Counted from the stretch's first letter, positions 28,275-38,221 are shown. The stretch: 64,000 nucleotides of DNA from JADGHX01 sp037200125 (GCA_037200125.1 JBBCGS010000007.1:558001-622000), one strand, 5' to 3'. The notes: generated by a model not told the origin, from the letters alone. Program-made: numbers and translations.

Positions 28275-30383
28275 TCAGCGCGGTGGCGCTGCGCGCAATT
28301 CCTTCGAGATATAGCCTGCAATATCCCGGATTTCCTCGGGTTTCAGCGCACCCTTGAACGGCGGCATGTTCTGGTTCTTGCCGGTGTTCACGGTGCTGTA
28401 GATCGCGCTCGGGTCCTTCGAAATCGTGTCGAGCGCGGCGCCGCCGCCGTGCCCGCCGAGACCCCTCTCACCGTGGCACGCGACGCAGAAGCGGCCGAAC
28501 AACTCCTTGCCCGCCGCCATGTTTGGCTCGCCCGCCGGCATAGGCGGGAAGCCTTCCGCGTCCGCCTTCAAGCCGAAGAGCTGCGCCACGACCGCATTCG
28601 TGGCCTGCCCGGACGCCTGCTTCGGAATGGGCTCGATCTTGCCGGCGAGTGAGAACAACCAGACGCTGTCGCCCTTCTTGCCGGCGCCGAAAAGCGTGCC
28701 CGCCGACAGCACCGCCAGATACTGGCGGCCCTTGTGCAGGAAGGTGCTCGCCGTCGCATTCACGCCCGCGTCGGTGTTGAACTCCCACAACCTGTGGCCG
28801 TCGGTTTTATCGAGCGCGGTGAGTCGTCCGTCGCTGCGGCCCACGAAAATGAGCCCACCCGCGGTGTTGATCGAACCGCTGAAGCAGCCTTGGCTCCACG
28901 CCTGATTCCACATGAGGCGGTTCGTCTTCAAATCATAAGAGCCGAACGCGCCGCGTCGCGCGGCGTCTGGAAAGGCCATCGGGCCGTTGCGCGTCCACAT
29001 GGCCTTGAACTGCGGATCTGAAATGGGTTTCGGGTCGGCCGCCGAGACCGCCAGGTTGTCGATGGCGCAGACGAAGAACTGATTCGTCTCCGGGTCGTAC
29101 GAGCTCGGCGGCCAGTTCACCGCCATCTGCGGCTTGTAAATGACGGGCTTGTCCCAGAACGGCGTGAAGATCTTGCCGCCGTTCACCAGATCGAAGCCTT
29201 CGGGCGCGATGTCGACGAACTGCGGAATGATCGGGTCGCCGATCACGTAAGGCTGCGTTTTCGCCGTTTTCTGGCGGGGTTCCTGCGGCACGGGACGTTC
29301 TTCGATCGGCGTCAGCGGCTTGCCGGTTTCGCGGTCGAGAATGTAGACCCACGCGGTCTTCGAGATCTGTGCGATGCCCTTGCGCATCCTTCCGTCATAG
29401 GGCGCATCGAACAGCACGACGGGATTCGGCGAGTCGTAATCCCAGATGTCGTGATGCACTTGCTGGAAGTGCCAGCGGTACTTCCCCGTCTTCGCTTCGA
29501 TGGCGACGATCGATGCGGTGAAGAGATTGTCGCCTTCGCGATCCGACGCGTTGTAGGTCGGGCCGGCGTTGCCCGTGGAGAAGTAAACGAGCCCGAGATC
29601 CGGATCGATCGCCGGTGTTTGCCACACCGACGCGCCGCCGTACTTGTAGTAATCGTTGTTCTTGGGCCAGGTGTCGCTGCCGAGCTCACCTGGCGCGGGC
29701 ACGGTGTAGAACGTCCAGATCAGCTTGCCGTCCTTCGCGCTGTACGCCTTCACGCGGCCGCGCATGCCCATGTCGGCACCGCCGAAGCCGGTGATGATCA
29801 TGCCGTCGTAGTACAGCGGCGCGCTGACGATGGAATAGCCCTTCAGCGGATCCTCCGCCTGGATCGACCACACGACCTTGCCGGTCTTCTGGTCCAGCGC
29901 GAGCAGCTTCGCGTCGAGTTGGCCCACGAAAATCTTGCCTTCGCCGAGGCCCACGCCGCGCGCCACCCAGCCGCAGCACACGCGCACGCGGTTCGGATCG
30001 AGGTTCGCGGTGTACTTCCACAAGATCTTGCCAGTGTCGACGTCGATGGCGAACACGTCGTTTTCGCCGGTGGTGTAGTACAGCACGCCTTCGTAATACA
30101 GCGGCTGCGCCTGCCCCGAGTGCTGTGGACCGAGACCTGAGTCGAGGTGGATGCGCCACTCCGCTTTCAGATTCTTGACCGTGTCGCGATTGATCTCGGT
30201 GAGTGGCGAGTAGCGCTGGTTGTAGAGATTGCCGCCGTTGGTGATCCACGAGTCCTTCGGCAGAGCCATGAGCTGCCGCTTCGTGAAAGCCGGCGCGGGT
30301 TTGATTGCGTCAGCGGCGTTTGCGGTGGCGCTGGCGAACAGACTCAACGCGAGTGTGGTGAAAACACGTTCGATATTGTTCAA
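28275..30383 (-). CDS. PQQ-dependent quinohaemoprotein dehydrogenase, cassette 3
   Basis: 702 residues, signal peptide LALSLFASATANAAD. Blocks SWITNGGNLYNQRYSPL, VCCGWVARGVGLGEGKIF (vicinal cysteines present) and HHDIWDYDSPNPV with D315 and D317. Cytochrome c domain near the C-terminus with CVACH at 633-637 and MPPF as possible axial Met region. Periplasmic alcohol or aldehyde dehydrogenase with built-in electron outlet. Divergent from the cassette 3 MBL gene across 265 bases, mirroring cassette 1. The gap 30384-30648 holds no further gene; I see no convincing promoter in it. Confidence 0.9.
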   Translation of the reverse strand: MNNIERVFTTLALSLFASATANAADAIKPAPAFTKRQLMALPKDSWITNGGNLYNQRYSPLTEINRDTVKNLKAEWRIHLDSGLGPQHSGQAQPLYYEGVLYYTTGENDVFAIDVDTGKILWKYTANLDPNRVRVCCGWVARGVGLGEGKIFVGQLDAKLLALDQKTGKVVWSIQAEDPLKGYSIVSAPLYYDGMIITGFGGADMGMRGRVKAYSAKDGKLIWTFYTVPAPGELGSDTWPKNNDYYKYGGASVWQTPAIDPDLGLVYFSTGNAGPTYNASDREGDNLFTASIVAIEAKTGKYRWHFQQVHHDIWDYDSPNPVVLFDAPYDGRMRKGIAQISKTAWVYILDRETGKPLTPIEERPVPQEPRQKTAKTQPYVIGDPIIPQFVDIAPEGFDLVNGGKIFTPFWDKPVIYKPQMAVNWPPSSYDPETNQFFVCAIDNLAVSAADPKPISDPQFKAMWTRNGPMAFPDAARRGAFGSYDLKTNRLMWNQAWSQGCFSGSINTAGGLIFVGRSDGRLTALDKTDGHRLWEFNTDAGVNATASTFLHKGRQYLAVLSAGTLFGAGKKGDSVWLFSLAGKIEPIPKQASGQATNAVVAQLFGLKADAEGFPPMPAGEPNMAAGKELFGRFCVACHGERGLGGHGGGAALDTISKDPSAIYSTVNTGKNQNMPPFKGALKPEEIRDIAGYISKELRAAPPR

Positions 30384-30648
30384 GGCGGCCCCCCTCGGTT
30401 CGGCGCCTACTGGAGATTAGCCCCGCGCGGGCGAAAGGACATATGCCGGAAAAGAAAAACTGCCGTCCGCGGGTGCTTTTCGACGGGCGGAACAACACAT
30501 CTCGTGACATGCGCGTTGATCACCCCGTGGCCGTATGTTACCCACACGCTCGCACTTTCGCGGCGCGGGCAGGTCTGTATCAGAGCATTGACCGGGCAGC
30601 GAAAGACGCAATGAATAGCACCTTGGGAAACACCCCTACGTGAGAGCG

Positions 30649-31592
30649 ATGCCGAACGCGACGAACAGTCGAAGAGAGTTCCTGAAAACGGCGCTTGCGG
30701 GAGCAAACCGTGGCGTCGTTCGTGAGCACGCGGGCGTTCGCGAAATCGAAGGGCGAAGACATCGCCATCAAGCCGATTACGGACAGCGTCGCGCTGGTGA
30801 CCGGCGCCGGCACGAACGTCGTACTGGTGATGGGCCCTGAAGGCGTGGTGGTGATCGACGGCGGCACCGCCGAGCGCTCTGGCGATCTCCTGAACGCCAT
30901 CGGCAAGCACGCGAAGGGTGCGAAGCCAGGCACGCTCTTCAACACGCATTGGCACTGGGACCACACGGGGTCGAATGAGCGCTTCGGCAAGGCGGGCGCG
31001 AAGATCATCTCCCAGGAGAACACGAAGCTGTGGCTCGGCGCCGATTTCACGGTGGCCTGGGAGAACCGCGACTACAAGCCGCGCCCACGGATCGCCTGGC
31101 CGAATCAAACGTTCTATCAGGGAGCTCAGTCTCTCGCCTTCGGCAACCACAAGCTGAACTACGGCTGGCTGCCGCGCGCCCATACGGACGGCGATATTTA
31201 CATCCACATCCCCGATCAGAACGTGCTGGTGGCGGGTGACCTTGTTTCGGTCGGCAGCTACCCCATCCTCGATGTCGATACGGGCGGCTGGATCGGCGGC
31301 ATGGTCGATGCAAACAAGGCGCTGCTCGACCTGTGCGACGACAAGACGGTAATCGTGCCGGGCTCGGGCCCGCTCCAGACCAAGGCCGACCTCACCGCCC
31401 AGTACCAGATGCTGTCGACCATGCGGGAACGGCTGATCGATCTCGTTCGTAAAGGGCAGGGGGACCGACGACATCCTCGCGCAGCGACCGACGGGCGAGT
31501 TCGACAAGAAGTGGGGCGACTCCACGCTGTTCCTGACGAATGCGTACCGGGGGCTTTTCGGCCACGTGCGCGAGCTGGGCAAGATCGTTTGA
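30649..31592 (+). CDS. Tat-exported MBL-fold metallohydrolase of cassette 3, two frameshifts
   Basis: The ATG at 30649 opens NSRREFLKTALAGAN, a twin-arginine signal. The frame shifts near 30705 (one extra C) and continues VASFVSTRAFAKSKGEDIAI. The zinc motif is complete, THWHWDHTGSNE, with SQENTKLWLG and RAHTDGDIYIH downstream. A second shift near 31460 in a run of G leads, when corrected, to TDDILAQRPTGEFDKKWGD and FGHVRELGKIV, ending at the TGA at 31590-31592. Conserved sequence on both sides of each break points to sequence error more than decay. It is 43 bases before the DUF1592 gene. Confidence 0.78.
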
Positions 31593-31635
31593 ACGACGAC
31601 ATGTATTTCTCCCGGGGCATTCCAGAGGCGAGTCG

Positions 31636-34140
31636 ATGAAGAAGGCCGGACACATTCAGGCGGCGATTGCGGCAGCGCTTGGCATCACGCTCGGCGCGTT
31701 TGCGATCTCCGCAATGGCTGCGGATAGCGCGCCGTCAGCCGGCTCTGCGACACCGGCAGCGGCGGCAAAGCCTACGCAGACCAGTGCGCCGGCCGACGCC
31801 TCGCAGTCTGGCAGCGAGCCGCCCGAGTGGAAGTTCTTCGACCAGTATTGCGGCAAGTGCCACAACTCCACCGACTGGGCCGGCGGCGTCGCCTTCGACA
31901 CCCATGCAGCCGGACACGATGTACGACGACGCGAAGGTGTGGGAAGAAGCGGTGAAGAAGCTCCGCGGCCGCCTCATGCCGCCGCCGGACAAGCCGCAGC
32001 CCTCGCAGCGGGAGCTCGACAAACAGGTCGGCTGGCTGGAAACGACCCTCGACACCGTCGCGAATGCCCATCCGAATCCGGGCAACGTGGTGGTTCACCG
32101 GTTGAACCGCACGGAGTATCAGCGCGAGATCAAGAACCTTCTCGATCTGGACATCGATGCCTCGAGCCTGCTGCCCAAGGACACGAAATCCGATGGCTTC
32201 GATAACGTCGCCACTTCGCTGAGAGTGTCGCCCTCGTTCCTCGACGCCTACATCGTCGCCGCAAGCGATGTGAGCGCGCGTGCGATGGGCAATCCGAAAG
32301 CCGCCCGAGCAGCACCGTGTATCGCACGGCGCCGGGCACCCCGCAGGACTTGCATCTCGATGGTATGCCGCTGGGCACGCGAGGCGGCTTGAGCGCGGAA
32401 CACTTGTTCCCCGCGGATGGCGACTACACGTTCAACATCAACCAGAGCGGTGGCGGTGGCGGTGGATACGTGGCCGGTCTCGATACACGCCACAAGATGA
32501 TCATGACGCTCGACGGCAAGAAGATTTTCGAGCAGGAAGTCGGCGGCGAGGAAGACCTCAAGTCCGTCGATCAGAAGCAGGCGCCGGCGGCGAAGGCCAT
32601 TCGCGATCGCTTCGTGAACATCAAGCAGCACGTGTCGGCCGGTCCACACGAGATCGGGATCACGTTCGTGGCGCGTTCGCTTGCGCAGGGCGATGACCTG
32701 CTGGAGTCGCTCGGTGGCGCGGGCAGCCTGCCGCGCGTTCCGCAGGTGTTCGCGCTCGAGGTGCTCGGGCCCGCGAAGGCGACGGGTGTCAGCGATACGC
32801 CGAGCCGCAAGAAGATCTTCGTCTGCTATCCGAAGAGCGCTGACGAAGAGGCGCCGTGCGCGAAGCAGATCGTCAGCAACCTCGCGCGCAACGCGTTCCG
32901 CCGCCCGATCACGGACGACGATCTCGCCGCGCCGCTGAAGTTCTTCGAGAAGGGCCGGCAGGACAGGGGTTTCGAAGGTGGCGTGCAGCAGGCCGTGATG
33001 GCGGTGCTCGCGAGCCCGAAATTCCTGTACCGCATCGAAGGCGTTCCGGCCAATGCGGAAGCCGGCAAGATCTACCACATCAGCGACGTCGAACTGGCTT
33101 CGCGCCTGTCGTTCTTCCTCTGGAGCCAGGGTCCGGACAAGGAACTGCTCGATGCGGCCATCGCCGGCAAGCTGAAGGACTCGGCGGAAGTCGACCGGCA
33201 GGTGAAGCGCATGCTCGCCGATCCGCGCTCGAAGTCGCTCACCACCAGCTTCGCGGACCAATGGTTCACCGTGGATGAGATCGACTCGATCGAGCCCGAT
33301 CCGGCGCTGTTCCCCGAGTTCGATAACCAGCTGCGCCGCGCCTTCCGCGAGGAGATCGAGCTGTTCGTGAACAGCGTGTTCTCGGAAGACCAGAACGTGG
33401 TGAACCTGCTCACCGCGAAGTACACCTATGTGAACGAGCGCCTCGCCCAGCACTACGGCATCCCGAACGTGCGCGGGGATCGGTTCCGCCGCGTCGAGCT
33501 GACGCAGCCGTATCGCTACGGCATTCTCGGCAAGGGCGCGTTCCTCATGGGTATGTCCTACGCCAACCGCACGTCGCCGGTGCGCCGTGGAGCGTGGATT
33601 CTCGAGCAGATCACGGGCACGCCGCCGCATGCGCCGCCGCCGGGCGTCGAAGCGCTGAAGGAAAACATGGACGGGCAGCGTGCGCAGACGGTCCGCGAGC
33701 GCATGGTCGCGCATCGCGAGAACCCGACGTGCAACTCCTGTCACGGCATCATCGACCCGATCGGCTTCTCGTTCGAGAACTTCAACGCGATCGGCCAGTG
33801 GCGCGACAAGGATCGCGAAACCGGCACGCTGATCGAAGCCTCCGACACGATCCACGGCGAGAAGATCAACGGACCGGTCGACCTGCGCAACGTACTCCTG
33901 CGCAAGCCGGATCAGTTCGTGCAGACGCTGACCATCAAGCTGATGACATATGCGCTCGGCCGCGGCGTCGAAGCGCACGACATGCCGACGGTGCGCGCGA
34001 TCGTGCGCGACGCCGCGAACCATGACTACAAATTCTCCGCCATCGTCACGGGCATCGTGAACAGCGATCCGTTCGTGAAGCAGATGATTCCCCCAGCAGC
34101 GCCACCCGCGGACGTCAAGACCGCGGACGCGTCGCACTGA
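31636..34140 (+). CDS. DUF1592-family dihaem cytochrome-like protein, cassette 3, two frameshifts
   Basis: Signal peptide from ATG 31636 (AAIAAALGITLGAFAISAMAA), haem site CGKCHNSTDWAGG. Near 31905 an extra C in CACCCATGC breaks the frame; near 32300 one C is missing in AAAGCCGCCC. With both corrected the product is about 834 residues: DUF1587 (VHRLNRTEYQREIKNLL), DUF1595 (LARNAFRRPI), DUF1592 (LASRLSFFLWSQGPDKEL), DUF1588 with CNSCH, DUF1585. From 32317 to the stop the frame is intact. A Gly run (GGGGGG) lies in the beta-rich middle domain. Partner DUF1552 follows after 23 bases. Confidence 0.82.
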
Positions 34141-34163
34141 TCGATTCGACGAGGACCGCCGGG

Positions 34164-35486
34164 ATGTTTATCACCAAGAAGCACATTTCACGCCGCACCG
34201 TGCTGCGCGGAGTAGGCGCCGCCATCGCGCTGCCGCTCCTGGATGCGATGATCCCGGCCAGCACCGCGATCGCGAAGACGGCCGCGAAGGCGACGCCGCG
34301 ACTCGCGTTCATCTACTTCCCGCATGGCGCGATCATGGAGAAGTGGACGCCGGAGGGTGAGGGCGCGAACTGGGAACTGTCGCCGATTCTCTCGCCACTG
34401 AAGGACTTCAAGAAGCAGCTGACGGTGATCAGCGGCCTCGGCAACCGTCCGGGTGAAAGTGGCGCCGTGCACGCGATCGTGCCGGCCACGTGGTTGTCCT
34501 GCGTGCATCCGAAGATGGGTCAGGAGCCGCACATGGCTCCCACGTGCGACCAGATCGCCGCGCTGGCCATCGGCCAGGACACGCCGCTGCCGTCTCTCGA
34601 AATCGCCACGGAGTCGCAAGGCGGCGGTGGCTCGTGCGACCGCGACTACGGTTGCAACTACTCGGGCACCATTTCCTATCGCTCGGTGTCGACGCCTCTG
34701 CCGATGGAATACAACCCGCGCAAGCTGTTCCAGCGCCTGTTCGGCCGCGGCGACACGCCGGATGAGCGCAAGCAACTCGTGCAGCAGTACAACAGCGTGC
34801 TCGACATGGTGGCGGACGATGCGGCGTCACTGCAGTCGCGTCTCGGCCCCCGCGATAAAGCGCTGCTGGGTGATTATCTGGACACCGTGCGCGAGCTCGA
34901 ACGCCGCGTGCAGAAGACGGAAGCGCAGGATCTCTCGAAGCTGAAGCTGCCGCAGGTGCCCGTCGGTATCCCGGAAAACTTCGATCAACACTTGAACCTC
35001 ATGTTCGACATGTCGGCGCTCGCGTGGCAGGGCAACCTCACGCGGATCGTGAACTACATGATGGCGGCGGAAGTCAGCGGCCGGACGTACAACAACGTCG
35101 GCGTGCCCGATGCCTTCCACGCCGTTTCCCATCATGCGAACGACCCGGTAAAAAAGGACAAGCTGGTCAGGATCCAGACGTATCACACCACCGTGCTGGC
35201 GAAGTGGCTGAAGAAGCTCGCCGAGACGCCCGATGGCGAGGCGGGCTCGATGCTCGACAACTCGATCATTCTGTACGGGTCGAACATGAGCAACAGCGAT
35301 CGCCACAACCAGTTCCCGCTGCCCACCGCGCTCATCGGCGGCGGCTGCGGCAAGCTCAAGGGCAACCAGCACCTGCGCTATCCGGATCACACGCCGCTCG
35401 CGAACGTGCTGCTCACGGTGCTCGAGCGCGCCGGCGTGTCGGCCGAGACGATCGGCGACAGCACCGGCAAGCTGGTTGAGGTCTGA
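34164..35486 (+). CDS. DUF1552 protein with twin-arginine signal, cassette 3
   Basis: 440 residues. Tat motif ISRRTVLRGVGAAIALPLL, with GAGGA upstream. Blocks FIYFPHGAIMEKW, LTVISGLGNRPGES, DAFHAVSHHANDPVKKDKL, SNMSNSDRHNQFPLPTALIG. The three cysteines shared by all copies are TWLSC and CDRDYGC. Unlike copy 1 and 2, LSHHQN is VSHHAN here. Overall length and layout match the other two. The ankyrin gene starts 7 bases later. Confidence 0.88.
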   Translation: MFITKKHISRRTVLRGVGAAIALPLLDAMIPASTAIAKTAAKATPRLAFIYFPHGAIMEKWTPEGEGANWELSPILSPLKDFKKQLTVISGLGNRPGESGAVHAIVPATWLSCVHPKMGQEPHMAPTCDQIAALAIGQDTPLPSLEIATESQGGGGSCDRDYGCNYSGTISYRSVSTPLPMEYNPRKLFQRLFGRGDTPDERKQLVQQYNSVLDMVADDAASLQSRLGPRDKALLGDYLDTVRELERRVQKTEAQDLSKLKLPQVPVGIPENFDQHLNLMFDMSALAWQGNLTRIVNYMMAAEVSGRTYNNVGVPDAFHAVSHHANDPVKKDKLVRIQTYHTTVLAKWLKKLAETPDGEAGSMLDNSIILYGSNMSNSDRHNQFPLPTALIGGGCGKLKGNQHLRYPDHTPLANVLLTVLERAGVSAETIGDSTGKLVEV

Positions 35487-35493
35487 GGCCAAC

Positions 35494-37020
35494 ATGACTC
35501 GCAAGCTCCTTGCCGCCGCAATCGCGGCGCTCGTGTTACCGATGCTGGCGTGGTCCGCACTCGCGGCCGACGCATCGCTCGCGATTGCTCTGAAGAACAA
35601 CGATCACGACGCCGCGCTGAAGCTCCTCGAGCGGAGGGCGGACGTCAACGCCGCGGAAGGCGACGGCACGACTCCGCTGCACTGGGCCGTGTACCAGAAC
35701 GACGCGGATCTCGTTGACCGGCTCATCAAGGCCGGCGCCAATGTGAACGCGATGAACGAGTACGGCTCGGCGCCGCTCGCCGAAGCGGCGACCACCGGCA
35801 ATGCGCCGATCATCGAGAGGCTGCTGAAGGCCGGTGCGGATCCGGAAAGCCCGAACGCCGACGGCCAGACCGCGCTGATGCTCCTCGCGCGCACGTCGAA
35901 TCTGCCGGCCGCCACGGCGCTGCTGAAGAAGAAAGCGAACGTGAACGCCATCGAGAAGTGGCACGGCCAGACGGCGCTGATGTGGGCGACGGCCGAGAAG
36001 CAGCCGGAGATGGTGAAGCTGCTCATCCAGTACGGCGCGGACGTCAACGCGCGCTCGCTGGTGAACAACTGGCAGCGGCAGGTCACGGCCGAGCCGCGCG
36101 CGCAGGCGCGTCCGCCGGGCGGCCTCACGCCGCTGATCTATGCATCGCGCGAGGGCTGCTTCGAGTGTGTGACGGCGCTCGTGAGAGCCAAAGCGAAGCT
36201 CGACATGGCGGATCCGGAAGGGGTTACGCCGCTGATCGTCGCGATCAATAACTTCCACTTCGACATTGCGAAGTTCCTGATCGAGAGCGGAGCCAATGTG
36301 AACAAGTGGGACTGGTGGGGTCGCACGCCGCTCTATAGCGCGGTGGACCTCAACACGATCCCGCATGGCGGCCGGCCCGATCGCATGTCGCTCGACGCCA
36401 CGACGAGCCTGCAACTCATCGACATGCTGCTCGAGCGAGGCGCGAATCCGAATGCGCGCCTCAAGCTGTTCCCGCCGTACCGCGCGCTCGGTCCCGATCG
36501 TGGCGCCGACATGATTCTCACGATGGATGCGACGCCGCTGTTGCGGGCCGCGAAGGCGGGCGATGTGCCGGCCATCAAGGCGCTGCTCGCGCACGGCGCC
36601 GATCCGGGCATTCCGCAGCTCTGGGGCATCACGCCGCTGATGGCGGCCGCGAACCTCGGCTCGAATGAGATCGACACGCGCGGGCGCTTCAAGACTCAGG
36701 CGGAGGCTTCCGAGTCCATCAAGCTTCTCGCGGCTGCCGGTGCCGACGTGAACGCGAAGGAAGACCGCCAGGGCAGCACCGCTCTGCATGCCGCCGCGCT
36801 ATGGGGCTGGGACGACGTGGTGAAGACGCTCGTCTCGCTGCACGCCGATCTCAACGCGAAGGACAGCAAGGGCATGACGCCCTACGACGCGGCGATGGGC
36901 CGCGCGGGCGGCCAGGGTCGTGGTGGCACGCGTGTTGAAGTTCGCACCAGCACGGCCGCGTTGCTCAAGGGCATGGGCGCGACCGGAGCGCCCGACAAGC
37001 CGGCGACCGCCACGCCCTGA
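35494..37020 (+). CDS. Exported ankyrin-repeat protein, cassette 3
   Basis: 508 residues from the ATG at 35494 (signal AAAIAALVLPMLAWSALAA). Roughly ten ankyrin repeats (TPLHWAVYQNDADLVDRLIK, TALMWATAEKQPEMVKLLIQ). Shared insertions: RQVTAEPRAQA, REGCFEC and WGRTPLYSAVDLNTIPHGG. No low-complexity tail like copy 2 and no duplicated N-terminus like copy 1, so it is the plainest version of the family. Last gene of cassette 3; the next gene starts 53 bases later on the same strand and may be read through. Confidence 0.87.
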   Translation: MTRKLLAAAIAALVLPMLAWSALAADASLAIALKNNDHDAALKLLERRADVNAAEGDGTTPLHWAVYQNDADLVDRLIKAGANVNAMNEYGSAPLAEAATTGNAPIIERLLKAGADPESPNADGQTALMLLARTSNLPAATALLKKKANVNAIEKWHGQTALMWATAEKQPEMVKLLIQYGADVNARSLVNNWQRQVTAEPRAQARPPGGLTPLIYASREGCFECVTALVRAKAKLDMADPEGVTPLIVAINNFHFDIAKFLIESGANVNKWDWWGRTPLYSAVDLNTIPHGGRPDRMSLDATTSLQLIDMLLERGANPNARLKLFPPYRALGPDRGADMILTMDATPLLRAAKAGDVPAIKALLAHGADPGIPQLWGITPLMAAANLGSNEIDTRGRFKTQAEASESIKLLAAAGADVNAKEDRQGSTALHAAALWGWDDVVKTLVSLHADLNAKDSKGMTPYDAAMGRAGGQGRGGTRVEVRTSTAALLKGMGATGAPDKPATATP

Positions 37021-37073
37021 TCCCCCTCTATACTCGCCAGCCATCATCGAGGCATGGCGAGGAATAGAAGAGG

Positions 37074-38198
37074 GTGAGCGAAGTAGCACCAGGGGGCGTC
37101 GAGGGCTGGACGTTCCTGTCCGAGTACGTTGTCGAAGCCGCGAATCACGACGCCGCTCATCGTCACGACGAAGCGATCAATTCGCTCGCGCGGGGCGTGA
37201 AGGCCGGCGATGTCGAGAGCATGACGCGCCTCGGCAAGCGGCTGTTCATCGGTGATGCCGCGCCCTATCTCCCTCGCGAAGCCGTCGGCTTCCTGATCGA
37301 CGCCGCCAAAGCCGGCGGGGCCGAAGCTCCGGCGATTCTGGCGGTGCTGTCGGCCACGGGTGCATACGTGGCGCAAAGCTGGCCCGAGGGGCTCAGCGCC
37401 CTTGTGCTTGCCGCCGAGCGAGGCTGGGGGCCTGCCCGGGAACAGCTCCAGGTGCTGGCGACCGACCAGAAGCTGGCCGCGTCCGCGGCCGAGCTCGCCA
37501 AAACCTCGCCCGATATCTGGAAACGTCTTGGGCATAGCGTTGCGGCCGGGCCGTGGCACCTCGCGCCCGAGGCTCGCGTGCTGAGCCGTGACCCGAGGGT
37601 GGTGAGCTTTCCGAACCTGCTGACGCCGGCGATCTGCGAGTGGCTCGTTGCCCAGGCGGCGCCGCGACTCGAACCGGCCAGGGTCTACGACCCGGTCGCG
37701 GTGAAGGACATCATCCACGAGACCCGCACCAACTCCGTCGCCAACTTCGGCCTTCTCCACGCGAGCTTCGTGCACATGCTCGTGCAGGCGCGGATGGCGG
37801 CCTCGTGCGGGATCGCGATCCAGAACTTCGAAGCGCCCACCGTCCTGCACTACCGCCCCGGCCAGGAAATCACCAACCATTACGATTTCGTGGACCCACG
37901 CGCCACGCCGAATTACGACCTGGAGCTCGCGCGCAGCGGGCAGCGCGTGGTCACGTTCCTGGTCTACCTGAACGATGACTACCACGGAGGCGAAACGGAT
38001 TTTCCGGAACTCGGGGTGCGCCACAAAGGCACGAAGGGCGAGGGGCTCTACTTCGTCAATGCGTTCCCCGACGGCGGGCCTGACATGCGCATGGTCCATG
38101 CGGGACGGCCACCGGCGGGAGGGGATAAGTGGATCGTCTCTCAGTTCGTTAGAAGCCGTGCGTTTGTTCCCAGCGGACAACCGGCCCGATCTTCGTAA
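37074..38198 (+). CDS. 2-oxoglutarate/Fe(II) oxygenase, prolyl 4-hydroxylase-like, with helical repeat N-terminus
   Basis: 374 residues, no signal peptide. The N-terminal half contains Sel1-like helical repeats (NSLARGVKAGDVESMTRLG, LVLAAERGWGPAREQL). The C-terminal half is a P4H-type double-stranded beta-helix: iron ligands H269 and D271 in NHYDF, distal H342 in MVHAG, and a 2-oxoglutarate contact at K352 in DKWIVSQF; YLNDDYHGGETDFPELG is a strong family block. Expected to hydroxylate a protein or peptide side chain. GTG start at 37074 with AGAAGAGG close by. It lies behind the cassette 3 ankyrin gene; ankyrin repeats are known targets of some 2OG hydroxylases, but here the ankyrin protein is exported, so a link is speculative. 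Confidence 0.85.
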   Translation: MSEVAPGGVEGWTFLSEYVVEAANHDAAHRHDEAINSLARGVKAGDVESMTRLGKRLFIGDAAPYLPREAVGFLIDAAKAGGAEAPAILAVLSATGAYVAQSWPEGLSALVLAAERGWGPAREQLQVLATDQKLAASAAELAKTSPDIWKRLGHSVAAGPWHLAPEARVLSRDPRVVSFPNLLTPAICEWLVAQAAPRLEPARVYDPVAVKDIIHETRTNSVANFGLLHASFVHMLVQARMAASCGIAIQNFEAPTVLHYRPGQEITNHYDFVDPRATPNYDLELARSGQRVVTFLVYLNDDYHGGETDFPELGVRHKGTKGEGLYFVNAFPDGGPDMRMVHAGRPPAGGDKWIVSQFVRSRAFVPSGQPARSS

Positions 38199-38221
38199 TA
38201 TTTTCATAAGGAATCTTTCGC

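Noticed and set aside
30384..30648. Divergent promoter pair or riboswitch before cassette 3
   Set aside because: Read on both strands; no convincing -35/-10 pair, operator symmetry or known riboswitch core was seen.
4609..37020. Mobile element as carrier of the three cassettes
   Set aside because: I found no transposase, integrase, tRNA target or flanking repeat, and the copies are too diverged for recent transposition.
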